Positions 23,421 through 31,410 are shown, numbered from the stretch's first letter. The stretch: DNA of 64,000 nucleotides from Ancistrus triradiatus (GCA_025084515.1 JAJAGP010001487.1:62001-126000), one strand, 5' to 3'. Notes: a model not told the origin generated them from the sequence alone. Program-made: numbers and translations.

Positions 23421-26027
23421 CAAAGGTACCTGTATGTACCCCTGGGTGGGTCGCGGAGCGGTCTCCTCCAAAAACTCATCTCCTCTGCTCTGGCATTTGG
23501 ATTCGTTTGTTTTTGGCACGGTTTCCATGACTACCTGCAGTGCTGGGCGTTGCTGAACTGGGTGTGTGTGTTGGTGGAGAACGGCGTCTCGCACTTCCTC
23601 CGCTGGCCTCCTGTCCGTCATGTCATCGTAAGTGATTTAATAAGAATAATTGGTGTTATGATAAAATATGTCAATATTTAATATTTATAGAAACTGACTC
23701 CCTGTACATGTCTGTGGGAGGCGTGGCCTCTTTACCTAACAATCGCAGTAAAAGAGGCCACGCCTCCTTTAGTGGAATACACAGGTTAAAAGGCCATGCC
23801 TCTTTACAGGTCAATCCCACTACAGTGAGTGTGGTTTCTTTACCTGTCAATCCCACTAAAGGAGGCGTGGCCGTTTAACCTGTGTATCCCACTAAAGGAG
23901 GCGTGGCCTCTTTACCTGTCAATCCCACTAAAGGAGGCGTGGTTTCTTTACAGGTCAATCCCACTAAAGGAGGTGTGGCCTCTTTACTTGTCCCAATCCT
24001 CTCTCTCTCCTCTCTCTTACACCACAGGTATGCTATCTGTCTCCACCCATGAAGAGGCGTGGCCAAGCACTCATGTCTGCGTTTTCCATCGCTCTGCTAA
24101 TTCTGTCTAACCTGGTGTTTCTGGGTGGGATTCACATTGGTCACGTTTATTGGAATAGGGTATTCCTTCAAGGTTAGTCTCTCTCTTTCTCACACACACA
24201 CAGGCAGGAAAAGAAAGCCGGTCAGTGCTGGAGGTGGCAGGTTGAAATTGCAGAGTGGGAATTGGTGGATTTGGTAATAAAGTCTCCTGATTTGGGGAAT
24301 AAGGTCGAGTCTGTGCAGGACCAGTGTGGCTGAGTCACTTCCTCTGATTGCCCTTCAGGTTCCTCAGAGTCACTGGCCACTTACAGTGTGTTTTGTCATG
24401 GCAACGTCCACTTAAGTCTGCCCTGACCCAGACATCAACGTATATAAACGCGGTCCACACGTCACTGCATGAGCCCAATCTCAAATGTCACATTGGAAAC
24501 ACCTCTCTGTAAGAGTTATAATAGTGTAAGGGTCAGAACAGGATGACATTCCTCATACCTCTGAATTGTGTACGCTTTAAAAAACGTGTCTATATAACCC
24601 CTCGATCAGGTGCAGTAATGTACCGAACACGTTAATTCTACGTAATTGTACCTTTGCTGCTCTAAAACAGCATTCAGGAAATGCTGTAACCGCAGCTATT
24701 AGAACCTCTATGGAGAATATTTAAGATCAGGATCCAATAGAAAAAGAGCAATTCAAATGTTAAAACAGACTTTTTAGAATCAGAAACATGAACCAGAATC
24801 TTTAGTATCAGAAACACGAAACAGAATTTTTAGGAGCAATCTTGAATCAGAATCATGGATCTGAATCATAAAACTGAATCTGTAGATTCAGAGTCTTTTG
24901 AATCAGAATCATGAATCAGAATCTTAACTGAGTCTGTAGCATCAGAATCTTGAAACTGAATCTTTAGAATCAAAAGCTTCAGGATAAAAAACTTGAATCA
25001 GAATCATGAACCAAAGTCTTTAGAATCAAAATCATGAAATCAAATCATGAATCAGAATCTGTAAAATCAGAAACATGAATCACAACCTTTAGAATCAGAA
25101 TCGTGAATCAGAATCTTTAGAATCAGAAACATGAATCAGAATAATGATTTAGAATCAGAATTATGAAGCCAAATCATGAATCAGAATCTGTAAAATCAGA
25201 AACATGACTCAGAACCTTTAGAATCACAATATTGAATCGGAATCATGAAACACAATCTATAGAATCAGAATCTTGAAACCCAATCTTGAATCTAGAATCA
25301 GAATAATGAAAAGGAATCTTTAGAATCAGAATCATGAACCAAATCATGAATCAGTGTCTTTAAACCGAATCTTTAGACTCAAAATCATGAATCAGAATTT
25401 TTAGAATCAGAAACATGACTCAGAACCTTTAGAATCACAGTATTGAATCGGAATCATGAAACACAATCTATAGAATCAGAATCTTGAAACCGAATCTTGA
25501 ATCTAGAATCAGAGTAATGAAAAGGAATCTTTAGAATCAGAATAATGAATCAGAATCTTTAGAATCAGAATCGTGAAGCCAAATCATGAAACAGAATCGT
25601 AAATCAGAAACATGAAGAAGAATCATCAAAGAGAATCTTTAGAATCAGAATCATGAAACCAAATAATGAATCAGAATCTATAGAATCAGAATCAGTTACA
25701 ATGAAAATCTTTGGAATAATCAGAATTCGGGAGAAAGGGAAACCATAGATGGAGAAACTGAATCATTTGTACTTTTGGTCTTTACTAGATTCAGAATCAG
25801 ATTCTTGTAGGTTAACTTTTGGGATTATTATGACTCTATTATCACTTTCTAGGTGTCTTTAAGACCAGGCTAAACTTATGGATCATCTATGAATGATTTT
25901 CCCTCTCTAATGCACTCCCTCTCTCTCTCTGCCTCTTTCAGGCTGGTCCTCATTCTCCCTGCCGATGCTTGGGTTTCTTTACTGTTTCGCTCAGGTTGGA
26001 CTGGAGGTGGATCGTGAAAAGACGTGA
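7174..26027 (+). CDS. hhat: hhat, hedgehog acyltransferase (complete, 11 coding exons, exon 5 frame-broken)
   Basis: HHAT is a multi-pass MBOAT enzyme of the endoplasmic reticulum that attaches palmitate to the N-terminal cysteine of hedgehog proteins. Eleven exons with consistent GT-AG borders and phases give about 503 residues if exon 5 is read in frame; human HHAT has 493. Visible family marks: start LPRWEMAAYWF; DFEWSLWNEW (exon 3); LAELMIHLMYMHTI (exon 6); FFYVKYLVLFG and PRCVS (exon 7), where the Cys matches heme-binding Cys324 of human HHAT; HFDVGL (exon 8) with catalytic Asp (human Asp339); FWHGFHDYL (exon 9) with catalytic His (human His379), the same 40 residues apart as in human; SNLVFLGG (exon 10). 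Exon 5 has three frame changes; all other exons are intact, so assembly error is likelier than gene death. The gene converges on kcnh1, as in human. Confidence 0.93.
7958..8025 (+). CDS. hhat: hhat exon 2
   Basis: A 68-nt exon after a TTGCCAG acceptor. It completes Glu and reads HEESLDKEGQLEKSFIARNH, then KR before GTACGA. It aligns with human EHEEELDQEFELE. It leaves phase 0. Confidence 0.85.
8429..8542 (+). CDS. hhat: hhat exon 3
   Basis: 38 codons between TTTCTCAG and GTGAGT. The motif DPEDFEWSLWNEWAW matches human DATDFEWSFWMEW, followed by a membrane segment (SLLWSLFGHAVGAQLCSL). Confidence 0.9.
8617..8850 (+). repeat. Dispersed GTGGGGACC repeat
   Basis: Contains TTGTGGGGACCTAATGGCCC, CACAAGGATAGAAAGATATG and CCTTGTGGG as short inverted motifs, ending before hhat exon 4. 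A diverged relative is at about 54950-55215 (CCCCACAA, TTGTGAGGAC). This type is common in fish introns; I do not assign a superfamily. Confidence 0.4.
8862..9056 (+). CDS. hhat: hhat exon 4
   Basis: 65 codons between GTTGCAG and GTGTGC. They encode two hydrophobic segments (LTIYGVLCAWWLLGLSGVAV and CWGCTVGLLSTLHISSV) matching the human stretch from ILMLYGMWACW to LLLLSTLRLQGVEEV. Confidence 0.88.
9261..9510 (+). CDS. hhat: hhat exon 5, with three reading-frame breaks
   Basis: The exon lies between CACCCACAG and GTGATG. It starts in frame as RSWYDSDER. From about 9287 the conserved reading moves to a second frame (YYLLVF, human YYLLQF). Near 9306-9312 it returns to the first frame (CTSFSLDKLCW, human YTSFSLELCW). 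Near 9370-9385 it moves to the third frame (AYCFYHPLFYNGPVVNYNDF, human AYVFYYPVLHNGPILSF), which is in phase with exon 6. The exon is 250 nt, one more than a multiple of three. Conserved protein on both sides of each break and clean splice sites suggest indel errors in the assembly or, less likely, a recent loss of function. Confidence 0.82.
9848..11130 (+). mobile_element. Tc1/mariner-type transposon, decayed, with intact long terminal inverted repeats
   Basis: The element begins CAGTGGGGCAAAAAAGTATT and ends with the inverse (AATACTTTTTTAACCCCACTG), flanked by TA on both sides as expected. The inverted repeats extend about 200 bases inward (e.g. AAATCACATTGTAGGATTTT at the left, its inverse at the right). 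Between them lie transposase fragments: SKYTRKKIVDLQQAGKSEST (helix-turn-helix start), TRSDLMNELQRAGTKV and a later WSDETK-like stretch, broken by frameshifts and stops. Inactive; inserted in hhat intron 5 in the sense orientation. Confidence 0.88.
11149..11940. mobile_element. Possible hAT-type element remnant
   Basis: TAGGGATGCACCGAC near 11151 resembles the hAT terminal consensus TAGGGATGCACCGAT. A diverged inverse (CGATATATTGTGCATCACTTA) lies near 11917-11937, preceded by ATATCGGCCAAA. The inside shows no recognisable transposase. It starts 17 bases after the end of the Tc1 copy. Confidence 0.35.
12163..12551. mobile_element. Tc1-derived MITE (GCAAAAGTCTTAGGCCACC family), copy 1
   Basis: Inverted ends: GTGCCAAAGTTTTAGGCCAC at the left and GTGGCCTAAGACTTTTGCAC at the right. 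The inside includes CCCTTACACTTGAGCAACAG, GCATCGGGGAGCTTCATCAG and GATAAGTGGAAAAGAGGAAA, shared with copies at 38017, 44930 and 56435. Located in hhat intron 5. Confidence 0.7.
12604..12766 (+). CDS. hhat: hhat exon 6
   Basis: A 163-nt exon between CTCTACAG and GTGAGT. It encodes MDRPVSKVSLAWLSGRIL, then WWCLAELMIHLMYMHTIQ, matching human WWWLAELMAHLMYMHAI, and ends PPWALG with phase 1. Confidence 0.92.
12767..14217 (+). other. hhat intron 6
   Basis: About 1.45 kb. No extra exon was seen. A possible hAT right end (ATCGGTACGCCCCTAA) lies near 13621-13636. The last 55 bases are a (TG)n plus (GC)n tract running straight into the exon 7 acceptor. Confidence 0.5.
14165..14217 (+). repeat. (TG)n(CG)n microsatellite forming the exon 7 acceptor region
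   Basis: About 13 TG units followed by alternating CG/TG and GCCGTAG. It replaces the usual pyrimidine tract ahead of hhat exon 7. Confidence 0.9.
14218..14368 (+). CDS. hhat: hhat exon 7 (MBOAT core, heme-binding Cys)
   Basis: A 151-nt exon encoding GLALALVQFFYVKYLVLFGV, a luminal/loop part (DGLEPPSVPRCVS, with the Cys equivalent to human Cys324) and YSFQGMWR. The acceptor GCCGTAG is preceded by TG and GC dinucleotide repeats rather than a pyrimidine tract, and the donor AG/GTACAA runs straight into a CA repeat. Its length is not a multiple of three, so skipping it would shift the frame. Confidence 0.92.
15592..15811. repeat. Facing (TG)n and (CA)n microsatellites
   Basis: A TG run of about 20 units at 15592-15631 and a CA run of about 23 units at 15765-15811, 133 bases apart in hhat intron 7. 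On one strand they are complementary and could pair. Confidence 0.9.
16862..16930 (+). repeat. tRNA-derived SINE head fragment
   Basis: GGCAGTGGTGGTGCAGTGGATAAGG resembles a tRNA box A region, then CCAGAAGGTTGAGGGTTGACG takes the place of box B. The rest of the SINE is not recognisable. Confidence 0.45.
17395..18430. repeat. TGTAAC/GTTACA-rich array with large inverted repeats
   Basis: About 1 kb built from variants of AATGTAACATTAGGTAAC and its inverse, with a recurring ATGCTATGCAAAATTAGT module. Unit order is irregular and direction flips several times, so it is a nest of inverted repeats rather than a simple tandem. The best palindrome is 17811-17892 against 17917-17998. In hhat intron 7. 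Confidence 0.85.
18735..18770 (+). CDS. hhat: hhat exon 8 (36-nt micro-exon with catalytic Asp)
   Basis: A tiny exon between CTTTCTTTCAG and GTAAGAG. It encodes HFDVGLYRWLI with a split Arg codon at each end. The Asp corresponds to human Asp339, part of the active site. Phase 2 in, phase 2 out; skipping would remove 12 residues in frame, including the catalytic Asp. Confidence 0.88.
19735..19960 (+). repeat. SINE 3'-region fragments
   Basis: ACTAGCGCCCTGTCCATGCG and later TGCACCCAGTGGATTCTGGG and GACGGACTCCAGAATC resemble the shared 3' parts of fish tRNA SINEs. Similar text occurs near 52695 and, inverted, near 37400. Confidence 0.35.
20755..20870. mobile_element. Tc1-derived MITE, copy 2 (left part only)
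   Basis: GCTGTGCAAAAGTCTTAGGC, then CATTGTTTTGGC and TCTCTATTAGAATACAAC match the left third of the family. It stops where the 37-bp minisatellite begins. Confidence 0.65.
20865..21715. repeat. 37-bp minisatellite, ~22 copies (GGAGGTGTGGCC motif)
   Basis: The unit reads roughly CCTGTCAATCCCACTAAA followed by GGAGGTGTGGCCTCTTTAC, with variants of 33-40 bases. It lies in hhat intron 8. The same unit recurs in intron 9. Confidence 0.9.
22690..23285. repeat. Dispersed repeat (ACGTCTGAATGACA...CCTTGCGACACCTGCTGA) with nested SINE-like copy
   Basis: Starts TCTTGTGTACATCTAATGCA, continues CGTCTGAATGACAAAC and CCTTGCGACACCTGCTGACT, and ends AAAATAAAACACTATGTGCA. It matches 30140-30385 but is longer because a TTGCCACCGTCACCCTAGG...GACTTTGAC copy sits inside (about 23120-23268). 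Short pieces also occur near 9775 and 34925-34985. Confidence 0.6.
23320..23415 (+). repeat. Interrupted (TG)n tract at hhat exon 9 acceptor
   Basis: Repeats of TGTGTATG pass into about 15 pure TG units and GCGCGCA, ending 10 bases before the exon 9 splice site. Confidence 0.92.
23426..23627 (+). CDS. hhat: hhat exon 9 (catalytic His)
   Basis: A 202-nt exon ending GTCATC/GTAAGT. It encodes YLYVPLGGSRSGLLQKLISS, then FGFVCFWHGFHDYLQCWALL and NWVCVLVENGVSHFL. WHGFHDYL carries the invariant MBOAT His (human His379). The acceptor CACAAAG is immediately downstream of a long interrupted TG repeat and has no clear pyrimidine tract. Confidence 0.92.
23628..24027 (+). other. hhat intron 9 with the second 37-bp minisatellite array
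   Basis: A 400-base intron, three quarters of which is the array at 23700-24000. The last 30 bases form a good (CTCT)n pyrimidine tract ending ACCACAG. Confidence 0.75.
23700..24000. repeat. 37-bp minisatellite, second array (GGAGGCGTGGCC motif), ~8 copies with one inverted part
   Basis: Units read CCTGTCAATCCCACTAAA, then GGAGGCGTGGCCTCTTTAC. The first part (about 23740-23815) contains inverted units (AAAGAGGCCACGCCTCCTTT), making a palindrome at the array's left edge. It is the same family as 20865-21715, in the neighbouring intron. Confidence 0.88.
24028..24172 (+). CDS. hhat: hhat exon 10
   Basis: A 145-nt exon after a pyrimidine-rich ACCACAG acceptor; it begins with GTATG. It encodes VCYLSPPMKRRGQALMSAFS, then IALLILSNLVFLGGIHIGHV and YWNRVFLQ, matching human SMLILSNLVFLGG and KTYWNRIFIQ. 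It ends CAA G/GTTAGT. Confidence 0.9.
24173..25941 (+). other. hhat intron 10
   Basis: About 1.8 kb. The first 550 bases look unique apart from a short CA run; the rest is the GAATCAGAATC array. No exon was seen. Confidence 0.6.
24745..25700. repeat. GAATCAGAATC minisatellite array (~28-34-bp unit)
   Basis: Units are variants of AATCATGAATCAGAATCTTTAG, in turn built on an AATCAGA hexamer/heptamer. A higher-order block of about 175 bases (AGAAACATGACTCAGAACCTTTAG ... TGAATCTAGAATCAGA) is seen at about 25198 and again at about 25408. In hhat intron 10. Confidence 0.85.
25942..26027 (+). CDS. hhat: hhat exon 11 (C-terminus and stop)
   Basis: After CTCTTTCAG it encodes GWSSFSLPMLGFLYCFAQVG and then LEVDREKT with TGA at 26025-26027. 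It matches human GWPWVTLSVLGFLYCYSHVG; the last few residues differ, as is usual for this C-terminus. Confidence 0.88.
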
Positions 26028-27138
26028 AGATTCGGTGCAAATTGTAGCAGGCTTTCATCTAGATCCATTAGTGGGGGGTGCGGTGTGTACGAACCTCGTA
26101 CCACTGTCCTTAAACAGCTGAGTGGGTCTGGATTAGCAGGTTGAGCAGAGAACTGATGTTGGTCCAATCTGCTGTGGACTTGAGCTGTTCCTGTGGTGAC
26201 CGGTCTGACGCCGTAGCCTCGCTGAATCACTCCGAGGGTGACGAACACAAAGGCCATGGGTTGTTCGTCTTGTATGAACCTGCCATTATAATGAGACAGA
26301 TGGTCTTGTAATATGGAGGCATCATGGAGTGCCTTAAGCAGGCGTTATCCTGCTAATAGACTCAGCTCTGACTTTAGGAAACATTGCAAAAGCTACGCTT
26401 TTATAAACGTCTATAAAAGATTGTGTTTATCGTGGATGTTCTGGATTTAATTTCTCATCCGAGGCTTCTGAGTCTCAGGGATCTTTGGATTGGGATCACC
26501 GAGGGTGTCCCCACATTTGCTCAGCTGTTTTATGTTAGTTTCCTCACTGTTTTCCCTTTCCCTTGCTTTTTTCCTCTTCTGCTCCTCTTGCGCTCTCCCT
26601 CTCTCTCTAATTTCTATCTCCCTTCATCCTTGTTCGTTGTTCCTCGGCACCGAGGGCGCACGCTGTGTTGTGAGCTTAATCAGATTAGCGTGTTAGCCCC
26701 CATGCAGCGCCTCCTTCATTACTGAGGCCGAGATGCACTCATACACCCGTGTAAGTGTGTGTGAGTGTGAGAACATTACGGAGGAATTACACTTTAAACG
26801 CAACAGTATTAGTATCAGGTTACGATCACTTTCATCACAACTAAGCCCACTCTCGCTGTATTAGAAAGGGAAAAGGGGAAGGCAAGGAGCCGCGTAGAAA
26901 ATATTTTATTATCATAAACAGTATTTTACACCTTCCTTTACAAATCTTTGTTTGTGCTTTACAATAGCTGGATGCAAGATAGATGGTTTGTCAGACACAC
27001 GAGGACTCGGAAATGTGTACAGCCTCGACAGCAGGGACAGCGCAGCTGAAGTGAGTTTAGCTAGCGGAGAAGGTAACTTCCGTCAGCTACATGTTCCCTT
27101 GAAGGAGCTGTAGTGATAAATCCAGTTTTACTGTTGAC

Positions 27139-29085
27139 TAGAGATGCACCAATCCGATACTCTGAATCTGATCTGTACCAATACTGAAACCACATGAGGG
27201 CAAAAGTATTGGGACTCAAACACACACATGGTCAAAAGTATTGGGTCACACACCCACATCTGGCCAAAAGTATTGGGTCACAAACCGATAAGGGTCAAAA
27301 ATGTTGGGACAAAAACCGATAAGGGTCAAAAAATGTTGGGACACAAACCCATAAGGGTCAAAAGTATTGGGTCACACACCCACATCTGGCCAAAAGTATT
27401 GGGTCACAAACCCATAAGGGTCAAAAAAGTATTGGGTCACACACCCACGTCTGGCCAAAAGTATTAGGACACAAAACCCATAAGGGTCAAAAGTATTGGG
27501 TCACACACCCACATCTGGGCAAAAGTATTGGGTCACAAACCGATAAGGGTCAAAAATGTTGGGACACAAACCCATAAGGGTCAAAAATGTTGGGGACACA
27601 AACCCATAAGGGGTCAAAAGTATTGGGTCACACCACCCACATCTGGCCAAAAGTATTGGGTCACAAACCCATAAGGGTCAAATGTATTGGGTCACACACC
27701 CACGTCTGGCCAAAAGTAGTAGGACACAAACAAACCCATAAGGGTCAAAAGTATTGGGGTCACACACACCCCAATCTGCCAAAGTATTATTGATACAAAC
27801 CCATAAGGGTCAAAAGTGTTTGGGTCACACCCAACGTCTGGCCAAAAGTATTAGGACACAAACCCAATAAGGGTCAAAAGTATTGGGTCAAAAACGGTTT
27901 TAAGGGCCAAAGTGTTGCCTACACAAAACCCATAAGGGTCAAAAGTATTGGGTCACACACCCCACATCTGGCCAAAAAAGTATTGGGTCACAAACCGATA
28001 AGGGTCAAAAGTGTTGGACACAAACCCATATTGGGTCAAAAGTACTGGGTCACACACCCACATCTGGCCAAAAGTATTGGGATACAAACCCATAAGGTTC
28101 AAAAGTATTGGGTCACACCCACGTCTGGCCAAAAGTATTAGGACACAAACCCGATAAGGGTCAAAAAAAAGTATTGGGACAAAAACGGTTTACTTAAGGG
28201 AAAAGTGTTGACTAACACAAACCCATAAGGGTCAAAGTATTGGGTCACAACACACCCACATCTGGCCAAAAGTATTGGGTCACCACAACCCTATAAGGTC
28301 AAAAGTGTTGCTACACAAACCACCATAAGGGTCAAAAGTATTGGGTCACAACCCACATCTGGCCAAAAAGTATTGGGTCACAAACCCATAAGGGTCAAAA
28401 GTGTTGGGACCACAAACCGATAAGGGTCAAAAGTGTTGGGACACAAACCCTTAAGGGTTAAAAGTATTGGGTCACACACCCACATCTGGTCAAAAGTATT
28501 GGGTCACAAACCGATAAGGGTCAAAAGTACTGGGTCACACACCCACATCTGGCCAAAAGTATTGGGTCACAAACCCATAAGGGTCAAAAGTATTGGGTCA
28601 CACCCCCACATCTGGCCAAAAGTATTGGGTCACAAACCGATAAGGGTCAAAAGTATTGGGTCACACCCCCACATCTGGCCAAAAGTATTGGGTCACAAAC
28701 CCATAAGGGTCAAAAGTATTGGGTCACACCTCCACATCTGGCCAAAAGTATTGGGTCACAAACCGATAAGGGTCAAAAGTATTGGGACTCAAACACACAC
28801 ACGTGGCCAAAAGTATAGGGACACAACCCCACGTTGCCAAAAGTATTGGGACAGAAATCCGCATGTGGCCAAGAGTATTGGGATACAAACCCACATTGCC
28901 AAATTTCAAGAAAATGCAGATCTAGTTTATCATTCTTATGAATTTTCATTTTTATTACTCCTTTTTTCACTGAGGTTACAGCCTTGTTGGACTCTGAGAT
29001 AAAAATTTAATACATTTTTAAAAAAGTACTGATCAGATCAGGACCTGGTATCGGAAGAGAGAAACTGTGGATCGGTGCATCTCTA
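27139..29085. mobile_element. Non-autonomous hAT-like element whose interior is a minisatellite
   Basis: The left end reads TAGAGATGCACCAATCCGAT, the right end ATCGGTGCATCTCTA, inverted repeats of the hAT type. The flanking octamers CTGTTGAC (27131-27138) and CTGTGGAT (29086-29093) match at 6 of 8 positions, consistent with a worn 8-bp target-site duplication. Only about 55 and 160 bases of element remain at the two ends; everything else is the 63-bp array. Confidence 0.65.
27195..28905. repeat. 63-bp minisatellite, ~27 copies (AAAAGTATTGGGTCACA)
   Basis: The unit is a dimer of two ~31-base halves: GGTCAAAAGTATTGGGTCAC + ACACCCACATCT and GGCCAAAAGTATTGGGTCAC + AAACCCATAAG. Copies between about 27570 and 28430 have many one-base indels; those at 28440-28790 are almost uniform. 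Because 63 is a multiple of three, the uniform part gives a long artefactual open frame. Confidence 0.92.
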
Positions 29086-30139
29086 CTGTGGATCAGAGTA
29101 CCTTGTGGATGAAACATTTAATGCTAAGATGGTTCCAAGAAGCCGTTTAACAAACTTTGCTCATGCTGGTAAAATAGTGAGAGGTGGTGACAAAGATTTA
29201 AAGCAGCAAACAAGTCAAGAAAGATACCAGAAACGGAGCATAGCATAAATCGGTGCAGTTCCTCCATTTTGTCGAATTGGCTAACTAGCTATCTAGAAGC
29301 CTAGGTATCGGTACCTACTACGTAAAGGTGCAAGTCTCAAACCTGTCGATCACCAGCTATCAATTTAAAGCAGAATAGTCGTCAGCTTTAACGCTACAAC
29401 CCTAACATCTGTCTAGCTACCTAGGTCGATAGCGGTTACCCTTGTCAGCACGTCTATCCAAATATTAACAGCTCACCTACACCTTTAGTCGTATGTACCT
29501 CGTAGCCCTTCTGGACTTGTGTAAATATCAGCTCCGGTATCGGGTTACATTTAGCTGGTGTGAGACATTCATACGTCTTATTGCACGTGGAAGGAAAGAA
29601 GCTCGTGATACAAAAATTAGATGGAAACATTTGTGCGTCTAAACAAAATATCCTCTCCTCTCCTGGTTTAGATACAAAACTTCGTTTTTACATATTTATT
29701 ACGTAGATGACATGCACTCCGGGTCTGGGCGTGCAGCATTTTTTATCGTAGCACAGCAACATTTGATATGATCGTGATGCGATGATTGAGGCATGCAAAA
29801 ATACCATCGTTACTATTCCGTCTCGTTATATTTATCCTTCACAAACTTCAGGATGCTTTCCCCAAAGCTATTTTGAATAAATATAAAAATATATATGACT
29901 AACTTGTGGAGAATATAGATTGCTTTAGAGATCTGCAATAAGTCAGATACTTTGGAGAAACAGGGCAGGGCTCAGATTGCTAGTACTGTATATGCTTCAA
30001 CTCTTGAACACACACACACACACACACAGGTACACACGTGCATGGCTGACTAGACAAAAAATTGTGGTACTAGGTTCGCTTTCACAGTATATGCAGGTAG
30101 GTGCCATTTAACGTCTGTTCGCTTAAGAATTGTAATAGG

Positions 30140-30385
30140 AATACAATCTGTCTTGTATACATCTGATTCACGTCTGAATGACAGAAATGTAGCTTCTTTG
30201 TAGTTCCCTTGCGACACCTGCTGACAGAATAGGGATTTGCAGTCTTGAAAGGCAGTAAACAGAGATGGTTGCATTTCACTTTTGTTTTCAGTTTTATAAA
30301 AGATACGATGTGTGCTGAGTTTTCATATTGTGTTTCATTTAATATTATTGCTTAAAATAAAACACTATGTCCAGTTTCACAGGAC
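30140..30385. repeat. Dispersed repeat (CCTTGCGACACCTGCTGA family), copy 2
   Basis: Shares CGTCTGAATGACAGAA, CCTTGCGACACCTGCTGACA, TTTGCAGTCTTGAAAGGCAG and AAAATAAAACACTATGT with 22690-23285, without the nested SINE-like insert. Confidence 0.6.
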
Positions 30386-30693
30386 GTAGTGCGGACATTA
30401 AATGGTGCTCATATGTAATATGAATGCTGTTGTGGAGCGCCAATGTGGTCATATGTTGGAGAAAATATTTAGAGCGACAATTTCAGAAGATGAAAAAGGA
30501 AAAAGTAAGAACGACAATAAGAAAGAAAATTCACTTTTTGCAGTAAATGTCCCGGTTTCCAATACGAATCCTGTTCGTGACGCCAGTTGAATTATTGCGG
30601 TTCAAGCTCTGGCAGCCCTCTGTCCCACTTCGTTTGCCCAATCTAACAGGCCTTGCCGCCTCATTATCACTCCTTCCTGAGCCAGTTTAGGTG

Positions 30694-30838
30694 TTTTACC
30701 GCAGTGGTTCCCAACCCTGATCTGAGAGTTCCCTGCCACGCTTGTAATTAGCTAATTAACAGGCCCTTCATGAGGGTGTATTGGAGCAGGGAGAAAACAC
30801 AAACTTTGCAGGGCAGGGTAGGGCTACACTTCTCTAAA
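30694..30838. mobile_element. hAT-like MITE fragment
   Basis: It starts CAGTGGTTCCCAACCCTGAT, a hAT-type terminus widespread in fish, and continues TTAGCTAATTAACAGGCCCT, GGAGCAGGGAGAAAACAC and GCAGGGCAGGG. The inverse right end is missing. Confidence 0.5.
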
Positions 30839-31319
30839 GCCCTGTTCATGAGTAGCTATGTGCATTGAGTCTCAAGTCTGTGGCGTGAGAGCCTGAGTCA
30901 AGTCTTCAGCAGAGAATTTTAGTTTAGCCTTATTAGTGGTACAGCGATTTTGCTTTGGGGGGAAAAAAAAAACAGTACAAAAGCTGTCCGGTTCAGCGTG
31001 GCTTGGAAAAATAGCCTTTCATTATAGAAAACCATTCAGTCTGAAGAAGAAAAGTGAAGTGCTGCTCTCAGTAAATGCTGTGTTTAAAGGAAAGAGGCAA
31101 AACAGCTTGATGTGATCTGTAAGCACCCATTGACAAAAAAAAATACGCACCTACACAGAAATGTTGGATTGCTGCAAAACTCGGTGTACAGTCATGTCTC
31201 AGGTGTGGTCTGATTGTGCCACAAGAGTGCTAATAAGTGCTTCCTGCTGCCCTATAAAATCCTCAGAGGCTACTTTTATGGATCGTACCTCTTGATGAGA
31301 GATCGTTGCCACATTCTGT

Positions 31320-31410
31320 ACGCCACACATTTTGCCCAGTTGACAGACTTTGAGAGGGGACACATCATTGGACCCTCATTTCAACGAATTGCCCGCCATC
31401 TAAACTTTTC
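31320..31410 (+). pseudogene. Possible Tc1-type transposase N-terminal fragment
   Basis: The frame reads HFAQLTDFERGHIIG followed by PSFQRIARHLN. This resembles the first helix-turn-helix of some Tc1 transposases (LTDFERG.I.G...G.S.R.IA..L), with about ten residues missing in the middle. Short and uncertain. Confidence 0.35.

Larger units (their letters stand above)
18771..23425 (+). other. hhat intron 8
   Basis: About 4.65 kb holding SINE-tail-like pieces (19735-19960), an A19 run near 20515-20534, a partial Tc1-derived MITE (20755-20870), the 37-bp minisatellite (20865-21715), a dispersed repeat with a nested SINE-like copy (22690-23285) and a long interrupted TG tract ending at the exon 9 acceptor. 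No exon was recognised. Confidence 0.6.

Noticed and set aside
20865..28905. CRISPR-like regular repeats
   Set aside because: Units are contiguous with no unique spacers, and the host is a vertebrate; these are minisatellites.
27228..29002. Plus-strand frames with repeated KSIGSHTHIWPKVLGHKPIRV (up to 189 codons)
   Set aside because: Product of the 63-bp minisatellite (63 = 21 codons); no protein domain, and copies outside the uniform part are frame-shifted.
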